64,000 nucleotides of DNA from MGNI01 sp964353875 (GCA_964353875.1 CAYGXU010000001.1:26701-90700), one strand, 5' to 3'; numbered from the stretch's first letter, positions 17,616 to 27,454 are shown. Translations and numbers: made by a program. Notes: generated from the letters alone by a model not told the origin.

Positions 17616-18131
17616 ATGGATTTTCTAGGTATTGGCGCTCCTGAGTTGTTGCTCATTCTCCTGATTGTGATACTCGTCATCGGACCTCGTGACATTGGAA
17701 AAACAGCCCGTTCCCTCGGGCGCTTTCTCAATCGTCTGTACAAATCGGATGAATGGCGCACATTGACACAGGCTTCGCGGACTTTGCGAACTTTGCCCAA
17801 TCGCCTGGCGCGCGAAGCCCAATTAGAAGAGCTAAAAGAAATTGAGGAGTCGCTTAAAGAGACCAAGGACGACATCGAAAAGACCCAAAAAGACCTTCAG
17901 AAGGATTTGCAAAAGGAAACTCAAACCCTTAAACAAACCCAAAAGGATATAGTGAAGGACATGGAGAAGGTGGGTGACGGGATGCGATCTTGGGTTGTCC
18001 CACCAACAGAGGAGGTTGGTCAAACCACTGCCGATAATAGTGAAGCAGAGAAGGCTTCTTCGATAGAAGAAACAGACCTATCCACTGCGCATAAGGAAGA
18101 ACCAAGACAAGCGACAACTGCGGAAAAATAA
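17616..18131 (+). CDS. tatB: Sec-independent translocase subunit TatA/TatB
   Basis: 171 residues. Single N-terminal membrane helix (GAPELLLILLIVILVIGP), then an amphipathic helix beginning DIGKTARSLGRFLNRLYK; the Pro after the helix and the longer charged tail fit TatB more than TatA, but Chloroflexota often have one TatA/B-like protein. From about residue 70 to 120 is a repetitive Lys/Glu/Thr coiled coil (KDDIEKTQKDLQKDLQKE...). The last 50 residues are acidic and likely disordered. tatC follows 56 bp later. Confidence 0.88.
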   Translation: MDFLGIGAPELLLILLIVILVIGPRDIGKTARSLGRFLNRLYKSDEWRTLTQASRTLRTLPNRLAREAQLEELKEIEESLKETKDDIEKTQKDLQKDLQKETQTLKQTQKDIVKDMEKVGDGMRSWVVPPTEEVGQTTADNSEAEKASSIEETDLSTAHKEEPRQATTAEK

Positions 18132-18187
18132 CTTCTCCAAGTAGTAGGGAAGAGATCAATCCTTTTACAGGTGACGAATAAACTAAA

Positions 18188-19042
18188 ATGAGAGCATTTT
18201 TAAAGAAACTATTCTGGATCGTCACAGCACCGATACGAATCATCACCTGGCCTTTCCGCAGGATCCGGGAATTCATCAATTACGAACCCGAAGATACTTC
18301 AACACCAGATGTGTTCGCTCGTACAATCGAACAGCCTATGGTGCTAATTGAGCACCTGGATGCGTTGAGGAAACACCTCTTCCGTGCTCTGGCGGTCCTC
18401 GCCGTCACGACCATGATCAGTTTCTCTTTTGCTGGAAAAATTCTCGACTTCTTGTCCAACCCCGTCGGTGGGATCAAAGCCTTACAAGCAATCGAAGTGA
18501 CGGAATCGGTGGGAGCCTTCATGCGTGTCTCCCTGCTCAGCGGGTTTACATTGGCCTTCCCTTATATCCTTGTGGAAGTGTTTGCCTTTGTTAATCCGGG
18601 TTTGAAGCGCCGAGAGAGAATCCTAATCCTGGCTGCCGTGCCCATTGCTGCCCTGCTCTTTCTTCTTGGCCTGGCATTCGCCTATTTCATTATGTTGCCT
18701 GCTGCACTTCCTTTCTTAATGAGTTTTTTAGGGATAAAGACCATTCCACGCCCCTCTAACTACATTAGTTTTGTCACCAACCTGATGTTTTGGATTGGCA
18801 TCGCCTTTCAATTTCCACTCCTCATCTATGCTCTTGCTGCAATGGGTGTGGTCAAGGCAAGGTCTTTAATTAATGGGTGGCGATTTGCCATCATCGGCAT
18901 CGCTGTCCTGGCAGCATTGGTGACTCCCACCGTGGATCCGGTCAATATGGCATTAGTGATGGCGCCGATGGCTGTTCTGTATTTTCTCAGTATTGGCCTG
19001 GCTTCGATCGCCCAACGAGGGCGGGAACGACGCCAATCCTGA
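18188..19042 (+). CDS. tatC: Sec-independent translocase subunit TatC with N-terminal extension
   Basis: 284 residues. Receptor for twin-arginine signal peptides, six membrane helices. The usual start region (MVLIEHLDALRKHLFRAL) appears only at about residue 50, preceded by an extra hydrophobic/basic segment (LKKLFWIVTAPIRIITWPFRRIREF) and a short acidic linker. The conserved loop FAFVNPGLKRRER and the late TPTVDPVNMALVMAPMAVLY are present. Could start at a later codon, but no better ribosome site was found downstream. Confidence 0.92.
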   Translation: MRAFLKKLFWIVTAPIRIITWPFRRIREFINYEPEDTSTPDVFARTIEQPMVLIEHLDALRKHLFRALAVLAVTTMISFSFAGKILDFLSNPVGGIKALQAIEVTESVGAFMRVSLLSGFTLAFPYILVEVFAFVNPGLKRRERILILAAVPIAALLFLLGLAFAYFIMLPAALPFLMSFLGIKTIPRPSNYISFVTNLMFWIGIAFQFPLLIYALAAMGVVKARSLINGWRFAIIGIAVLAALVTPTVDPVNMALVMAPMAVLYFLSIGLASIAQRGRERRQS

Positions 19043-19338
19043 TCGGACACATCGACACTCAGAAAGACCGTAGCGAAAACGCAGCGAATTATGAATTCAA
19101 CGAGCAATGGCTAGTCACCTTGATCATCGGTAAGGAAGGTTTTAATCAATGATCTTTTGCCCTCCCTTCTCCTTATGAGTACAATCGAAAGAGATCACAT
19201 CAAAGGACAATCGAATTCCAGAAATCTATAGACAAGACAGAAAAAGCCAGCGAATAAGGCCATTTCCTATCCTTCTTGTACCAGAGAGCGTGGTTTACGC
19301 TTTAGATCAGATTGGACAGGCCGGATAAGACGAATCCT

Positions 19339-20040
19339 ATGCCTCAAAAAGCCACCTCCGACCATCCAAATCTCACCAAATTAACCGAGCGTCTACGCAG
19401 GACGCAATGGGTATGGGCAGGTGTATTTGCGTCAATGAGCTGGATCACCCTATCCGTTATGGGGAAGGAGTATCCGCTGGCTGCCGCTCCTTGGCTTATC
19501 ATTTCAGTCTTGCTGATCGTGGGAAAAGAACCAGCATATTTCGCTTTGATCGCTGTTCAATGGGGTCTTTCCTTGTTGTCAATGCTTCCAGGTTTGAACC
19601 GGTTTATCGGCCCAGATCCGTTTTCGATGATCTTCATGCCAAGTCTGGTGGAGGGGCTTACATTTTCCATGGTGCGGATTCTTCTCCTGCTTATCGCCTG
19701 GAACCAATTCCTTTGCTACAGAATCCTGTACGGCATAGCTCGAAAAGCTCAACACGAGAAATCCCTGTTAGAACTGCCGGAAGTTATTCCCAACAAAGCC
19801 ACAATCCTGGCAAAGATTGCTCTTACTCTCGCATTTCTTGCTATCCTGACCATTTGGGGAACGATTTTCCTGCGCTCTCCTAAAGAAATCGAATACTCTA
19901 CTTTCTTTGCCTATTTGTCCGCCTCTTTTGCGATTGGCTTGGGCGCTGGGGCGCTTTTCTCCCCAAATAAACATCGGAGTATGGCGGGTGCGAGTGTTGG
20001 ATTGGGGTCTTTCGCGATTGTCTCAATCTTGGTTGTGTAG
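19339..20040 (+). CDS. multi-pass membrane protein, unknown function
   Basis: About 233 residues from the ATG at 19339 (an in-frame TTG lies at 19312). Six hydrophobic segments, including WVWAGVFASMSWITLSVMG and IALTLAFLAILTIWGTIFL. The sequence ...WVWAGVFAS...PWLIISVLLIVGKEPAYF and a Gly-rich last helix give no recognised family signature; some resemblance to the membrane part of ABC-type energy-coupling or cobalt transporters was considered but not convincing. It precedes the DUF6585-like gene by 25 bp. Confidence 0.75.
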   Translation: MPQKATSDHPNLTKLTERLRRTQWVWAGVFASMSWITLSVMGKEYPLAAAPWLIISVLLIVGKEPAYFALIAVQWGLSLLSMLPGLNRFIGPDPFSMIFMPSLVEGLTFSMVRILLLLIAWNQFLCYRILYGIARKAQHEKSLLELPEVIPNKATILAKIALTLAFLAILTIWGTIFLRSPKEIEYSTFFAYLSASFAIGLGAGALFSPNKHRSMAGASVGLGSFAIVSILVV

Positions 20041-20065
20041 CGCTATTTCATCCGATGAAAAACCC

Positions 20066-20854
20066 ATGGAAAATTTAAAAACGTTGGTCCCGCCGATAGA
20101 CAATCTCTCCAACCTGCAAGCCCACCGCATCCGTGGTGTAATCTTACTTCGGCTACTCATATTGGCTTTAATTGGACTGCTCGGCATGCTCGCCATTTTT
20201 TCAGTCGGAATCTGGCGCTGGCAATACGCAGCCAACCATTTTGGACCGGCAGTGATATGGCGTTGGATTGCACCCGCATTATTCCCTGCATTGGCATTGG
20301 GATTGATCGGCACGGCTGCCCTTATCCATTTTCTCAAGATCAGACGAATCGAAGTCCAAACATCTCCGATGGGCATCACCCTCCGCAAAGGCCGAAAACT
20401 CGATACAATTCTATGGAAAGAAGTGGAGTTGATCCATACCTTCTCGATTCAGTATGGGATTCCTGGCCTGATTTGGGCGCGAAAAATGGAAATCGTTCTA
20501 CAATTAAAAAACGGGCGTCGAATAACCTTCAATCAGACATTGGAGGATATTGAAATCCTCATCAATATGGTTAAACATTACGTTTACCCAACATTATTTC
20601 GAAATCTTCAGCTTGCCTTCAATCAGGGAGAGCCAATTCGCTTTGGCCCATTGATACTCACTTCGAAAGGTATCTTGAATGGTCGTAAAGTCCTGCGCTG
20701 GCAAGATATTGGCCAAATTAGACTTCACCAAGGCAAACTTCAACTCCAGCCGATTAGCAACTCTAGGGGACCGAAATTTGCCATACAAGCCCACAAAATC
20801 CCTAATGTCGATCTATGTATTCAACTTCTGCATCAGTTAGGTCCAAAATCATGA
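20066..20854 (+). CDS. DUF6585-like membrane protein
   Basis: 262 residues. Two N-terminal membrane helices (LILALIGLLGMLAIFSVG and LFPALALGLIGTAALIHF) are followed by two PH-like beta modules: GITLRKGRKLDTILWKEVELI...LKNGRRITF and, after a helical linker, LILTSKGILNGRKVLRWQDIGQIRL. This layout matches the DUF6585 type, whose function is unknown. The start ATG at 20066 is chosen because the frame before it overlaps the preceding gene. Its stop overlaps the next ATG (ATGA at 20851), so it is co-translated with the large lipoprotein. Confidence 0.78.
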   Translation: MENLKTLVPPIDNLSNLQAHRIRGVILLRLLILALIGLLGMLAIFSVGIWRWQYAANHFGPAVIWRWIAPALFPALALGLIGTAALIHFLKIRRIEVQTSPMGITLRKGRKLDTILWKEVELIHTFSIQYGIPGLIWARKMEIVLQLKNGRRITFNQTLEDIEILINMVKHYVYPTLFRNLQLAFNQGEPIRFGPLILTSKGILNGRKVLRWQDIGQIRLHQGKLQLQPISNSRGPKFAIQAHKIPNVDLCIQLLHQLGPKS

Positions 20855-23331
20855 AACGAGTTCGGTTTTTACATCTCCTCCTTCCTGCTCTAATTCTTTC
20901 GCTGGCATCCTGCTCGTGGCTAGGTGGAACGCCTTCCACAACTGGTCAGCCAACTCCTCCCTTCTCAACAGTAGATCCGACGCCTATTCCGCTTTCCGAT
21001 GTCACCATCACAGTGATCGCACCAGCCTCCACGCCAGCGAATGCGGAGATCTTCATGGTCGTCTTGGACGAAGTAACTGGCTGGCCTTACAATAACAAAT
21101 TTCTCCCCCTCACTCGGATGAGCGATGGCCGTTGGCAAATTACACTAACCCCCCCAGCAGGTACGTTATTGCGCTATCGTTATTTACGACGTTCCCCTTC
21201 CGAATCCATCGAATGGACCACCCATGGCGCTCCAGTGCGTTGCCGTATCCTGCATATCCCTGGTCCAACGCAGGTTGAGGATCATATTGCTGCCTGGAGC
21301 GATGCTCCATATCAGGGTCCTACCGGACGAATCATCGGTCGCATGGTTGATGCTTATACTGGATACCCCTTACCCGAGATCCTGGTACACATCGCAGGAC
21401 AATTACATTTTACTGACGGCAAAGGCAATTTCCAGGCTGAAGGTCTTGTTCCCGGTCTGCACACGATCACTGCTTTTAGCTTCGATGGCTCTTATAGCCC
21501 TGCACAACAAGGCGCCATAATCGCCGCGGATAATATCACCCCAGCCCAGATGGGTCTCATCCCGGCTCAACGTGTCCAAGTGACCTTCGAAGTGACTGTC
21601 CCCGAAAATACGCTCGAAGGCACTCCAATCCGCATCGCAGGGAACTTGCGCCAACTCGGACATATCTTTACTGAATTGCAGGCAGGGATCACCACCTCGA
21701 TCGTGGATATGCCCACACTCATCGAAGTCGATCCTCAACATTACATCCAAATTATGGACCTTTATGTGGGAACTGACGTACGATATAAATATACACTTGG
21801 GGATGGTCTCTGGAATGCTGAACGGGATGAAGAAGGTCAACTCATCACCCGTCAAGTAATCATTCCCAATCATGACCTGGTGATCCGAGATGGTGTGCCC
21901 CAATGGGAGGGGGCGAACCAGGGAACAATCTCCTTTTGGCTCTCTGTCCCTGCGGATACCCCCCTTACAGATGAAATCAGTATCCAGTTCAACCCCTCGA
22001 TTTGGCACCCATCGATTCCCATGTGGCGTGTAGGCGATCACAATTGGTTTTATTCACTCCACAGTCAGATCGATCCCTTAGGTCCAGTAGGTTACCGTTA
22101 TTGTCGAAACCAGCAATGCGGTATTGCTGACGACGTCGTCAGCGCGGGTCCTGATTCCTCTGGAAGACAATTCACCTTGACAGCCTCGCAGCAAGATATC
22201 CAGGACACGGTGCAAGCCTGGAACTGGCAATCATCCAGCTCCATCACAGGAACCATTCCGGCCATGGAGGTCAGCCCTCGTCCGGAATTTAAGGTTGGGG
22301 TCGAGCTACTCCCTCATTACCGGACGACATGGAAACCTTACATGAAGATCGGTCTGCAAGAAATCGCCAGCCTTGGGGCGAATGCCATCATTCTCACTCC
22401 CTCTTGGGCGGCGACACAAAATAATCCTCTCCCCTCGATTGAATTTGACCCTGCTTACGCACCATATGGCGATTTCTTGAAAGCGGTGATTCGCGAAGCC
22501 CAAGCGCTTGGTTTAGAGGTTATCCTCCACCCTACGATCGAATTTCCCAGGGCAAATCCAACGGATTGGTGGTGGTCAGCAGGACGGAATGATGCCTGGT
22601 GGACATCCTTTTATGATCGCTATGAAGCTTTCATCCTTACCTACGCAAAATTAGCGGCTGAAAGCGACATCTCAAAGATCGTCCTCGGTGGTCCTGAGGT
22701 CGCTCCAGCACTCCCCGACGGTCAATTGGTGGACGGATCCCCCTCCCAGGCTCCTGTCCTTGCAGCTGGGTTTTGGAGAAGTCTCATCACCGATACGCGC
22801 GCAATCTATTCCGGACCGATCGCTTTCGAACTTGAACTGGGGGCATCGCTGCAAACACTCCCTCCCTTCCTGGATAGTATTGACGAGATTCATATAGATT
22901 GGCATGCTCCTTTAACCAATGAAGTTGAAACAGGCTTTCCCGAACTTCAGGCCGCCGCAAGATCACAATTGATGAATAACATTCTTGGCGTTCAAGCATT
23001 GCAGGGAAAACCTATTGTATTAAGCATTGAATATCCATCCGTGGACGGCGGTGCGACTGGATGCCCAATTCTTGCAGAAAGTGGGTGCCTGCCTGCTTCT
23101 GCTTTTGATCAGGGGGCGTTGATTGGCTCAAATCTTCTTGTGGATATGGATGAGCAGGCGTTGGCAATCCAGGCCGTGCTTTCTGAAGCTTATGTTCAAA
23201 GAGCAATTACGGGTTTTTATGTTCGTCGTTATAATCCGATTGTCGCCCTAAAGGATCAATCTGCATCGGTGAATGGAAAAACTGCTGGTGAAGTGTTAAG
23301 GGCCTGGTATCCACGGATCCGTGGGCAATAA
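20851..23331 (+). CDS. large multidomain lipoprotein with CBM20-like modules and a TIM-barrel glycosidase-like domain
   Basis: 826 residues. Signal peptide with lipobox SLASC, then a Pro/Thr linker. Residues ~45-140 and ~245-355 look like CBM20-type sandwiches (for example IRIAGNLRQLG and YKYTLGDGLWNAE); ~155-235 resembles a carboxypeptidase-regulatory (Ig-like) fold (GRIIGRMVDAYTGYPLPEILVHIAG); ~360-465 is another sandwich. From ~480 to the end is a TIM-barrel-like domain: VGVELLPHY, GLQEIASLGANAIILTPSW, ALGLEVILHPTIEF, KIVLGGPEVAPAL, and a late FYVRRYNP. This resembles GH113-type glycosidases, but the acid/base pair cannot be fixed by eye. Extracellular glycan hydrolase or binder; substrate unknown. 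Confidence 0.8.
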   Translation: MKRVRFLHLLLPALILSLASCSWLGGTPSTTGQPTPPFSTVDPTPIPLSDVTITVIAPASTPANAEIFMVVLDEVTGWPYNNKFLPLTRMSDGRWQITLTPPAGTLLRYRYLRRSPSESIEWTTHGAPVRCRILHIPGPTQVEDHIAAWSDAPYQGPTGRIIGRMVDAYTGYPLPEILVHIAGQLHFTDGKGNFQAEGLVPGLHTITAFSFDGSYSPAQQGAIIAADNITPAQMGLIPAQRVQVTFEVTVPENTLEGTPIRIAGNLRQLGHIFTELQAGITTSIVDMPTLIEVDPQHYIQIMDLYVGTDVRYKYTLGDGLWNAERDEEGQLITRQVIIPNHDLVIRDGVPQWEGANQGTISFWLSVPADTPLTDEISIQFNPSIWHPSIPMWRVGDHNWFYSLHSQIDPLGPVGYRYCRNQQCGIADDVVSAGPDSSGRQFTLTASQQDIQDTVQAWNWQSSSSITGTIPAMEVSPRPEFKVGVELLPHYRTTWKPYMKIGLQEIASLGANAIILTPSWAATQNNPLPSIEFDPAYAPYGDFLKAVIREAQALGLEVILHPTIEFPRANPTDWWWSAGRNDAWWTSFYDRYEAFILTYAKLAAESDISKIVLGGPEVAPALPDGQLVDGSPSQAPVLAAGFWRSLITDTRAIYSGPIAFELELGASLQTLPPFLDSIDEIHIDWHAPLTNEVETGFPELQAAARSQLMNNILGVQALQGKPIVLSIEYPSVDGGATGCPILAESGCLPASAFDQGALIGSNLLVDMDEQALAIQAVLSEAYVQRAITGFYVRRYNPIVALKDQSASVNGKTAGEVLRAWYPRIRGQ

Positions 23332-23665
23332 TTACAAGTTCGAAATGGATTGCCATATTCCAAGAGCGGGCTGAGAAGGTTGTGCCATCCCCTCCCATCA
23401 GGCAAACCGAAATCATCGTCGGGAGTATTGGCAAACGATCACAAGGTGTATCAAGCAATCCGCCGGGAGCTCTCAGATAATTAAGTAATTCGATTAATTT
23501 CGCAAACTCTCCACATCAAGATCGTTCAATACCCGGAAAGGGAGGAATATCTCAAGGAAAGGACATCGATCGAAACATTCAATTCTTCAAGATACTATTT
23601 GCATCCTTTCTGAAATGAGAAGAGATGCGGTCGCAGTCAACTGAGTGAAGAATGCGAGGAAGACC
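23332..23665. other. intergenic region
   Basis: About 330 bp between the lipoprotein and the acyl-CoA dehydrogenase gene. No gene, terminator with T-run or clear promoter was seen. Confidence 0.4.
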
Positions 23666-24814
23666 ATGGATTTTGAATTAAAAAACGAACAAAAGATGTG
23701 GCAGAAGAGCGTACATGATTTTTGCGCCGCAGAGGTCAAACCCAAAGCAGCCGAAATGGATGCAAAGGCCAGTTTCAACCAAGAGGCGATAAGGAAGATG
23801 AGTCCATTGGGTTTACTCGGACTGAATGTCGCCGAGGCTTACGGCGGGGCGGGTGTGGACAGCCTCAGCGCGGCAATCGCCATTGAGGAATTAGGGTGGG
23901 CTTGTGGCGGAACAGCGCTTTCCATCGCCGCCCACAACAGCTTGGGATGCGCTCCTATTGCCAGGTTCGGAAGTGAGGAACAAAAACAGAGATGGCTGCC
24001 GGGACTGACCAGTGGCTCAAGTGGGCTGGGCGCGTTGGCTCTCACTGAGCCTGGCGGAGGTACGGATTTAATGGGTGCAGTCCAAACGAGAGCAATCCTT
24101 ATAGGGGAAAAATGGATCATTAATGGGAACAAAGCCTGGATCACCAATGCCAGCCTTGCTCCGCTAATCGTGACCCTCTGTCGTACTGACCCTGCCGGCG
24201 GTTCACAGTCTTTCAGCCTGATCCTCATCCCCACGGATACTCCTGGGCTCCATATCCACCCACCAGAGAGCAAGATGGGCGTGCGCGCTTCCCCCACCCA
24301 TGCTGTAAGCTTTGAGAATGTACAGGTCCCCGCCGATCATGTCCTGGGAAAAGCGGGGGAGGGTCTATACCAGACATTGGAAATCCTGGATGGAGGCAGA
24401 ATTGGCATTGGTGCTATCTCGATCGGATTGTCACGTGCAGCGCTCGAGGAGGCGAAACAATATGTCCACGAGCGCCAGAGCTTTGGCGTACCCCTGGCAA
24501 AGCATCAAGCTATTCAATGGATGATTGCAGATGCAGCGATGGAAATCGAAGCGGCGCGGCTGATGATCTTCAAGGCAGCCTGGCTTAAAGATCAGGGTGT
24601 TTCTTTCAATAAGATGGCGGCCATGGGGAAACTATTCGCGACAGAGATGGCAGAAAGGGTCTGTCGCAACGCCATTCAAATCCTGGGAAGTTATGGCTAT
24701 AGCAGCGAGTATCCGGTGGAACGGTATTATCGTGATGCTCGCCTGATGACCATTGGCGAAGGAACGAGTGAGGTGCAGCGAATGGTCATCGCCAAGCGCG
24801 AACTCTCTCCATAA
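23666..24814 (+). CDS. acyl-CoA dehydrogenase
   Basis: 382 residues. FAD enzyme forming trans-2-enoyl-CoA from acyl-CoA and passing electrons to ETF; chain-length preference not readable. Signatures: ALTEPGGGTDLMG (FAD/substrate), GNKAWITNAS, KMGVRASPTHAVSFENVQVPADHVLG, RQSFGVPLAKHQAIQWMIADAA, and the catalytic base Glu365 in MTIGEGTSEVQR. Start ATG at 23666 has aggaagacc just before it; the frame's earlier GTG at 23645 is less likely. Single gene, ended by the hairpin at 24930. Confidence 0.93.
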   Translation: MDFELKNEQKMWQKSVHDFCAAEVKPKAAEMDAKASFNQEAIRKMSPLGLLGLNVAEAYGGAGVDSLSAAIAIEELGWACGGTALSIAAHNSLGCAPIARFGSEEQKQRWLPGLTSGSSGLGALALTEPGGGTDLMGAVQTRAILIGEKWIINGNKAWITNASLAPLIVTLCRTDPAGGSQSFSLILIPTDTPGLHIHPPESKMGVRASPTHAVSFENVQVPADHVLGKAGEGLYQTLEILDGGRIGIGAISIGLSRAALEEAKQYVHERQSFGVPLAKHQAIQWMIADAAMEIEAARLMIFKAAWLKDQGVSFNKMAAMGKLFATEMAERVCRNAIQILGSYGYSSEYPVERYYRDARLMTIGEGTSEVQRMVIAKRELSP

Positions 24815-24929
24815 TGTGGAATATATCTCGAAAGAAGATGCTCTTCCCTCCATTGGAATTGTATCGAGACGGGAAGATTTCCCATTTGAAAGTCGAAAGA
24901 AACAAACATCTCAAGAATCAACTATTAAA

Positions 24930-24957
24930 GAGCTCAACCCTAAATTGGATTGAGCTC
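24930..24957. terminator. hairpin after acyl-CoA dehydrogenase gene
   Basis: GAGCTCAA (24930-24937) and TTGAGCTC (24950-24957), perfect 8-bp stem with a 12-base spacer that can extend the pairing. It lies between convergent genes (acyl-CoA dehydrogenase and the small membrane protein) and may serve both; no long T-run follows. Confidence 0.45.
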
Positions 24958-24992
24958 ATCCTATGTTAAATAACCTTAGTTACTTTAATAGA

Positions 24993-25271
24993 TCACGGAT
25001 TGGGTTCTGACTTTTCGCTTTCCTTCATGCCGCTATCCTTCTTTCGCATGAGCAAATACTTATATACGAAATACCAGATGACACATAGAACCCCTACGAT
25101 GGCCCAAATCGGAAAGCCGCTTTTAATCGCCAGCCACCAGTCTTTGTTAGTAAAAAGACCGATGTAGACGGTGATCGCCACCCAGACAATCAAAAACGTG
25201 CTAAAGAGCCAGAAACGCATCAAATTCAACAGTTTCTTATTTTGATCAGACATCGATTTTTCCTCAGCCAT
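24993..25271 (-). CDS. small two-helix membrane protein, unknown
   Basis: 92 residues. Two membrane helices (FWLFSTFLIVWVAITVYIGLF and FPIWAIVGVLCVIWYFVYKYL) between charged termini; the C-terminal tail is Lys/Glu/Ser-rich. A very good ribosome site (ggaggag, 6-7 bases before the ATG at 25271) supports expression. No family recognised. Confidence 0.7.
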   Translation of the reverse strand: MAEEKSMSDQNKKLLNLMRFWLFSTFLIVWVAITVYIGLFTNKDWWLAIKSGFPIWAIVGVLCVIWYFVYKYLLMRKKDSGMKESEKSEPNP

Positions 25272-25837
25272 TTAAACTCCTCCAAAAGCACATTTTAGAC
25301 CAGGATCATAGATCGATTCTTCTAATCACGCAAGTGGGGTCTGAGCTCCATGCCGCACTCCAGAAAATAGGTCTTATCACGCATGATTATTTCTTTTGGC
25401 AGCTATTCAGGCAAAAACCCTAAAAGTCTATTAGGCAATCCAAACCTGCCTTTCATGCGCAAATTTCCTACAAATTTAACAACTTGTTCTACCAGAAAGA
25501 CCTTCAGGGGCTGCGTTTGCAGGTAAGGCTGAGTAGTTACCTCTTTTATTTTTCACCTGTTACCCTACTGTAGGAGTTCATGCACTTGCAGCCACCTTGG
25601 TAGCAAAGTGGGCAGTACGATTGCAGTAACCGTTGGCAATCATGGTTCAGCTGTGAGAGTCATCGTAGAAGCAAGGCAAGCATGTAGGAGAATATTTACT
25701 TAACGGAGCAACGATAAATCGTCTATCTTCACCTTCATAGTCTCTTTTCGTCCTCTTTTTCTCTTGCATCTCGCACAAGATGGTGAGAAACTTCTTCATC
25801 ATTCGTCAACAATATTCCGATTGGGAGATGATTAGCT
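25272..25837. other. long intergenic region
   Basis: 566 bp between two divergent genes. It must hold the promoters of the small membrane protein and of the GH13 enzyme. I looked for a riboswitch, small RNA or tRNA and recognised none; no open frame with a ribosome site was found. Confidence 0.4.
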
Positions 25838-27454
25838 ATGCATTCCTTAGATAGCTCCTGGTGGCGAAAGGGAGTCTTCTATCACATCTATCTGCGTTCC
25901 TACTCCGACAGTCAAGGGGACGGGCTGGGCGATCTTCCCGGGCTGATCTCTCGCCTGGATCATCTCAGGGGCAAGCAAGATTCCCTTGGAATCGATGCTA
26001 TCTGGCTCTCTCCGTTTTACCCATCTCCGGATAAGGATTTCGGGTATGATGTCGCTGATTACTGCGATATCGATCCTCGCTATGGCACCCTGCAGGATTT
26101 CGATCTCCTGATAACGGAAGCTCACCGTCGAGGCATTAAAGTCATGCTCGACCTGGTCTTCAACCATTCCTCCGACCAACACCCATGGTTCTTGGAATCA
26201 AGAAGTTCAAGGGAGAATCCCCAACGAAATTGGTACATTTGGCGAGATCCCACATCGGGGAAAAGACTGCCGAATAACTGGCAATCGGTCTTCGGCGGGA
26301 AAGCCTGGAAATGGGATGAAACCACTCAACAATACTATTACCATATGTTCCTCAAAGAACAGCCCGATCTCAATTGGCGCAATCGGGACGTCCGCAGCGC
26401 TTTGATGGATGTCGTCCGATTCTGGCTTAGGCGCGGCGTGGATGGTTTCCGTCTGGATGTCTTCAACATGTGGTTTAAGCATGCAGATCTATTGGACAAC
26501 CCTCCAAAAATTGGTCTGCGCGGATTCGATCGGCAGGTACACCTTTATGATGTCGATCAGCCTGAAATGCACAACGCCCTGGCGGAATTCCGCGAAGTGC
26601 TCAATTCCTTCGGCTGCCGCACCTCTGTCGGGGAGTTATCTGGGAGAGATCCCAGACGCGCTGCTTCCTATTGTGGCGAAGAGGGACTCCATATGGTTTT
26701 CAACTTCGCCTTCACTTGGTGTCGCTGGCTGCCAGCAGCTTTTCAGAAGGCGATCCTGGATTGGGAAATGGCGTTGGGCGACCAAGGCTGGCCTTGTTAT
26801 GTTCTGAGCAATCACGATGGCCCTCGCAGGCATGTCTCACGCTATGGCGGTCAACACCCTGACGAAATTGCCAAAGTGGCAGCCGCTCTGTTGCTGACAT
26901 TGCGCGGCACGCCATTCCTATATTATGGCGAGGAAATTGGCATGCTCGATGTCCCTTTACGGCGCGATCAAATGCTAGATCCCCTCAGTCGTCGTTATTG
27001 GCCTTTTCATGGCCGTGATCAAGGTCGAACACCGATGCAATGGGATTCAACCTCACAAGCCGGTTTCACCTGCGGTCAGCCCTGGCTCCCCGTTCATCCC
27101 AACTATCGGTTTCGAAATGTCGTGCAACAACGGGCTGATCCCCAATCGGTTTTCTCCTTTTACCGATCCTTGCTTCGATTACGGCAGGAGACACCCGCGT
27201 TGCACCAAGGAGCCTTCGAGGCATTACAAATCAAACCCTCACCTGGCCTCGCCTATCTTCGTCGGGATCCTTCTGGTGATGCACTTATCGCTCTGAATTT
27301 TGGAGCGAGTTCATGCCATCTGCGGTTCGATCGGAAACCCGCCGATGCCTCATGGTCCTTGGTGCTATCCTCTGATCCAGATTCGACGGCGCGCGCCTCC
27401 TATGACAAAGTCCATCTGGGTCCATTTGAAGCAGCCATCTTTTTGGCAGAATAG
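25838..27454 (+). CDS. GH13 family alpha-glucosidase/oligo-glucosidase
   Basis: 538 residues, no signal peptide, so cytoplasmic. Hydrolyses alpha-glucosidic bonds of short oligosaccharides (maltose, isomaltose, trehalose or sucrose type). The four GH13 regions are clear: DLVFNHSS (105-112), GFRLDVFN with nucleophile Asp207, VGELSG with acid/base Glu266, and LSNHDGPR with Asp327. N-terminal WWRKGVFYHIYLRSYSDSQGDGLGDLPG is the oligo-1,6-glucosidase subfamily hallmark, as is NNWQSVFGG. The C-terminal beta domain is present. Transglycosylase activity such as trehalose or isomaltulose synthesis cannot be excluded. Confidence 0.92.
   Translation: MHSLDSSWWRKGVFYHIYLRSYSDSQGDGLGDLPGLISRLDHLRGKQDSLGIDAIWLSPFYPSPDKDFGYDVADYCDIDPRYGTLQDFDLLITEAHRRGIKVMLDLVFNHSSDQHPWFLESRSSRENPQRNWYIWRDPTSGKRLPNNWQSVFGGKAWKWDETTQQYYYHMFLKEQPDLNWRNRDVRSALMDVVRFWLRRGVDGFRLDVFNMWFKHADLLDNPPKIGLRGFDRQVHLYDVDQPEMHNALAEFREVLNSFGCRTSVGELSGRDPRRAASYCGEEGLHMVFNFAFTWCRWLPAAFQKAILDWEMALGDQGWPCYVLSNHDGPRRHVSRYGGQHPDEIAKVAAALLLTLRGTPFLYYGEEIGMLDVPLRRDQMLDPLSRRYWPFHGRDQGRTPMQWDSTSQAGFTCGQPWLPVHPNYRFRNVVQQRADPQSVFSFYRSLLRLRQETPALHQGAFEALQIKPSPGLAYLRRDPSGDALIALNFGASSCHLRFDRKPADASWSLVLSSDPDSTARASYDKVHLGPFEAAIFLAE

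Noticed and set aside
25500..25720. Possible riboswitch or small RNA before the GH13 gene
   Set aside because: Several short inverted repeats but no known riboswitch core and no terminator/antiterminator pair.
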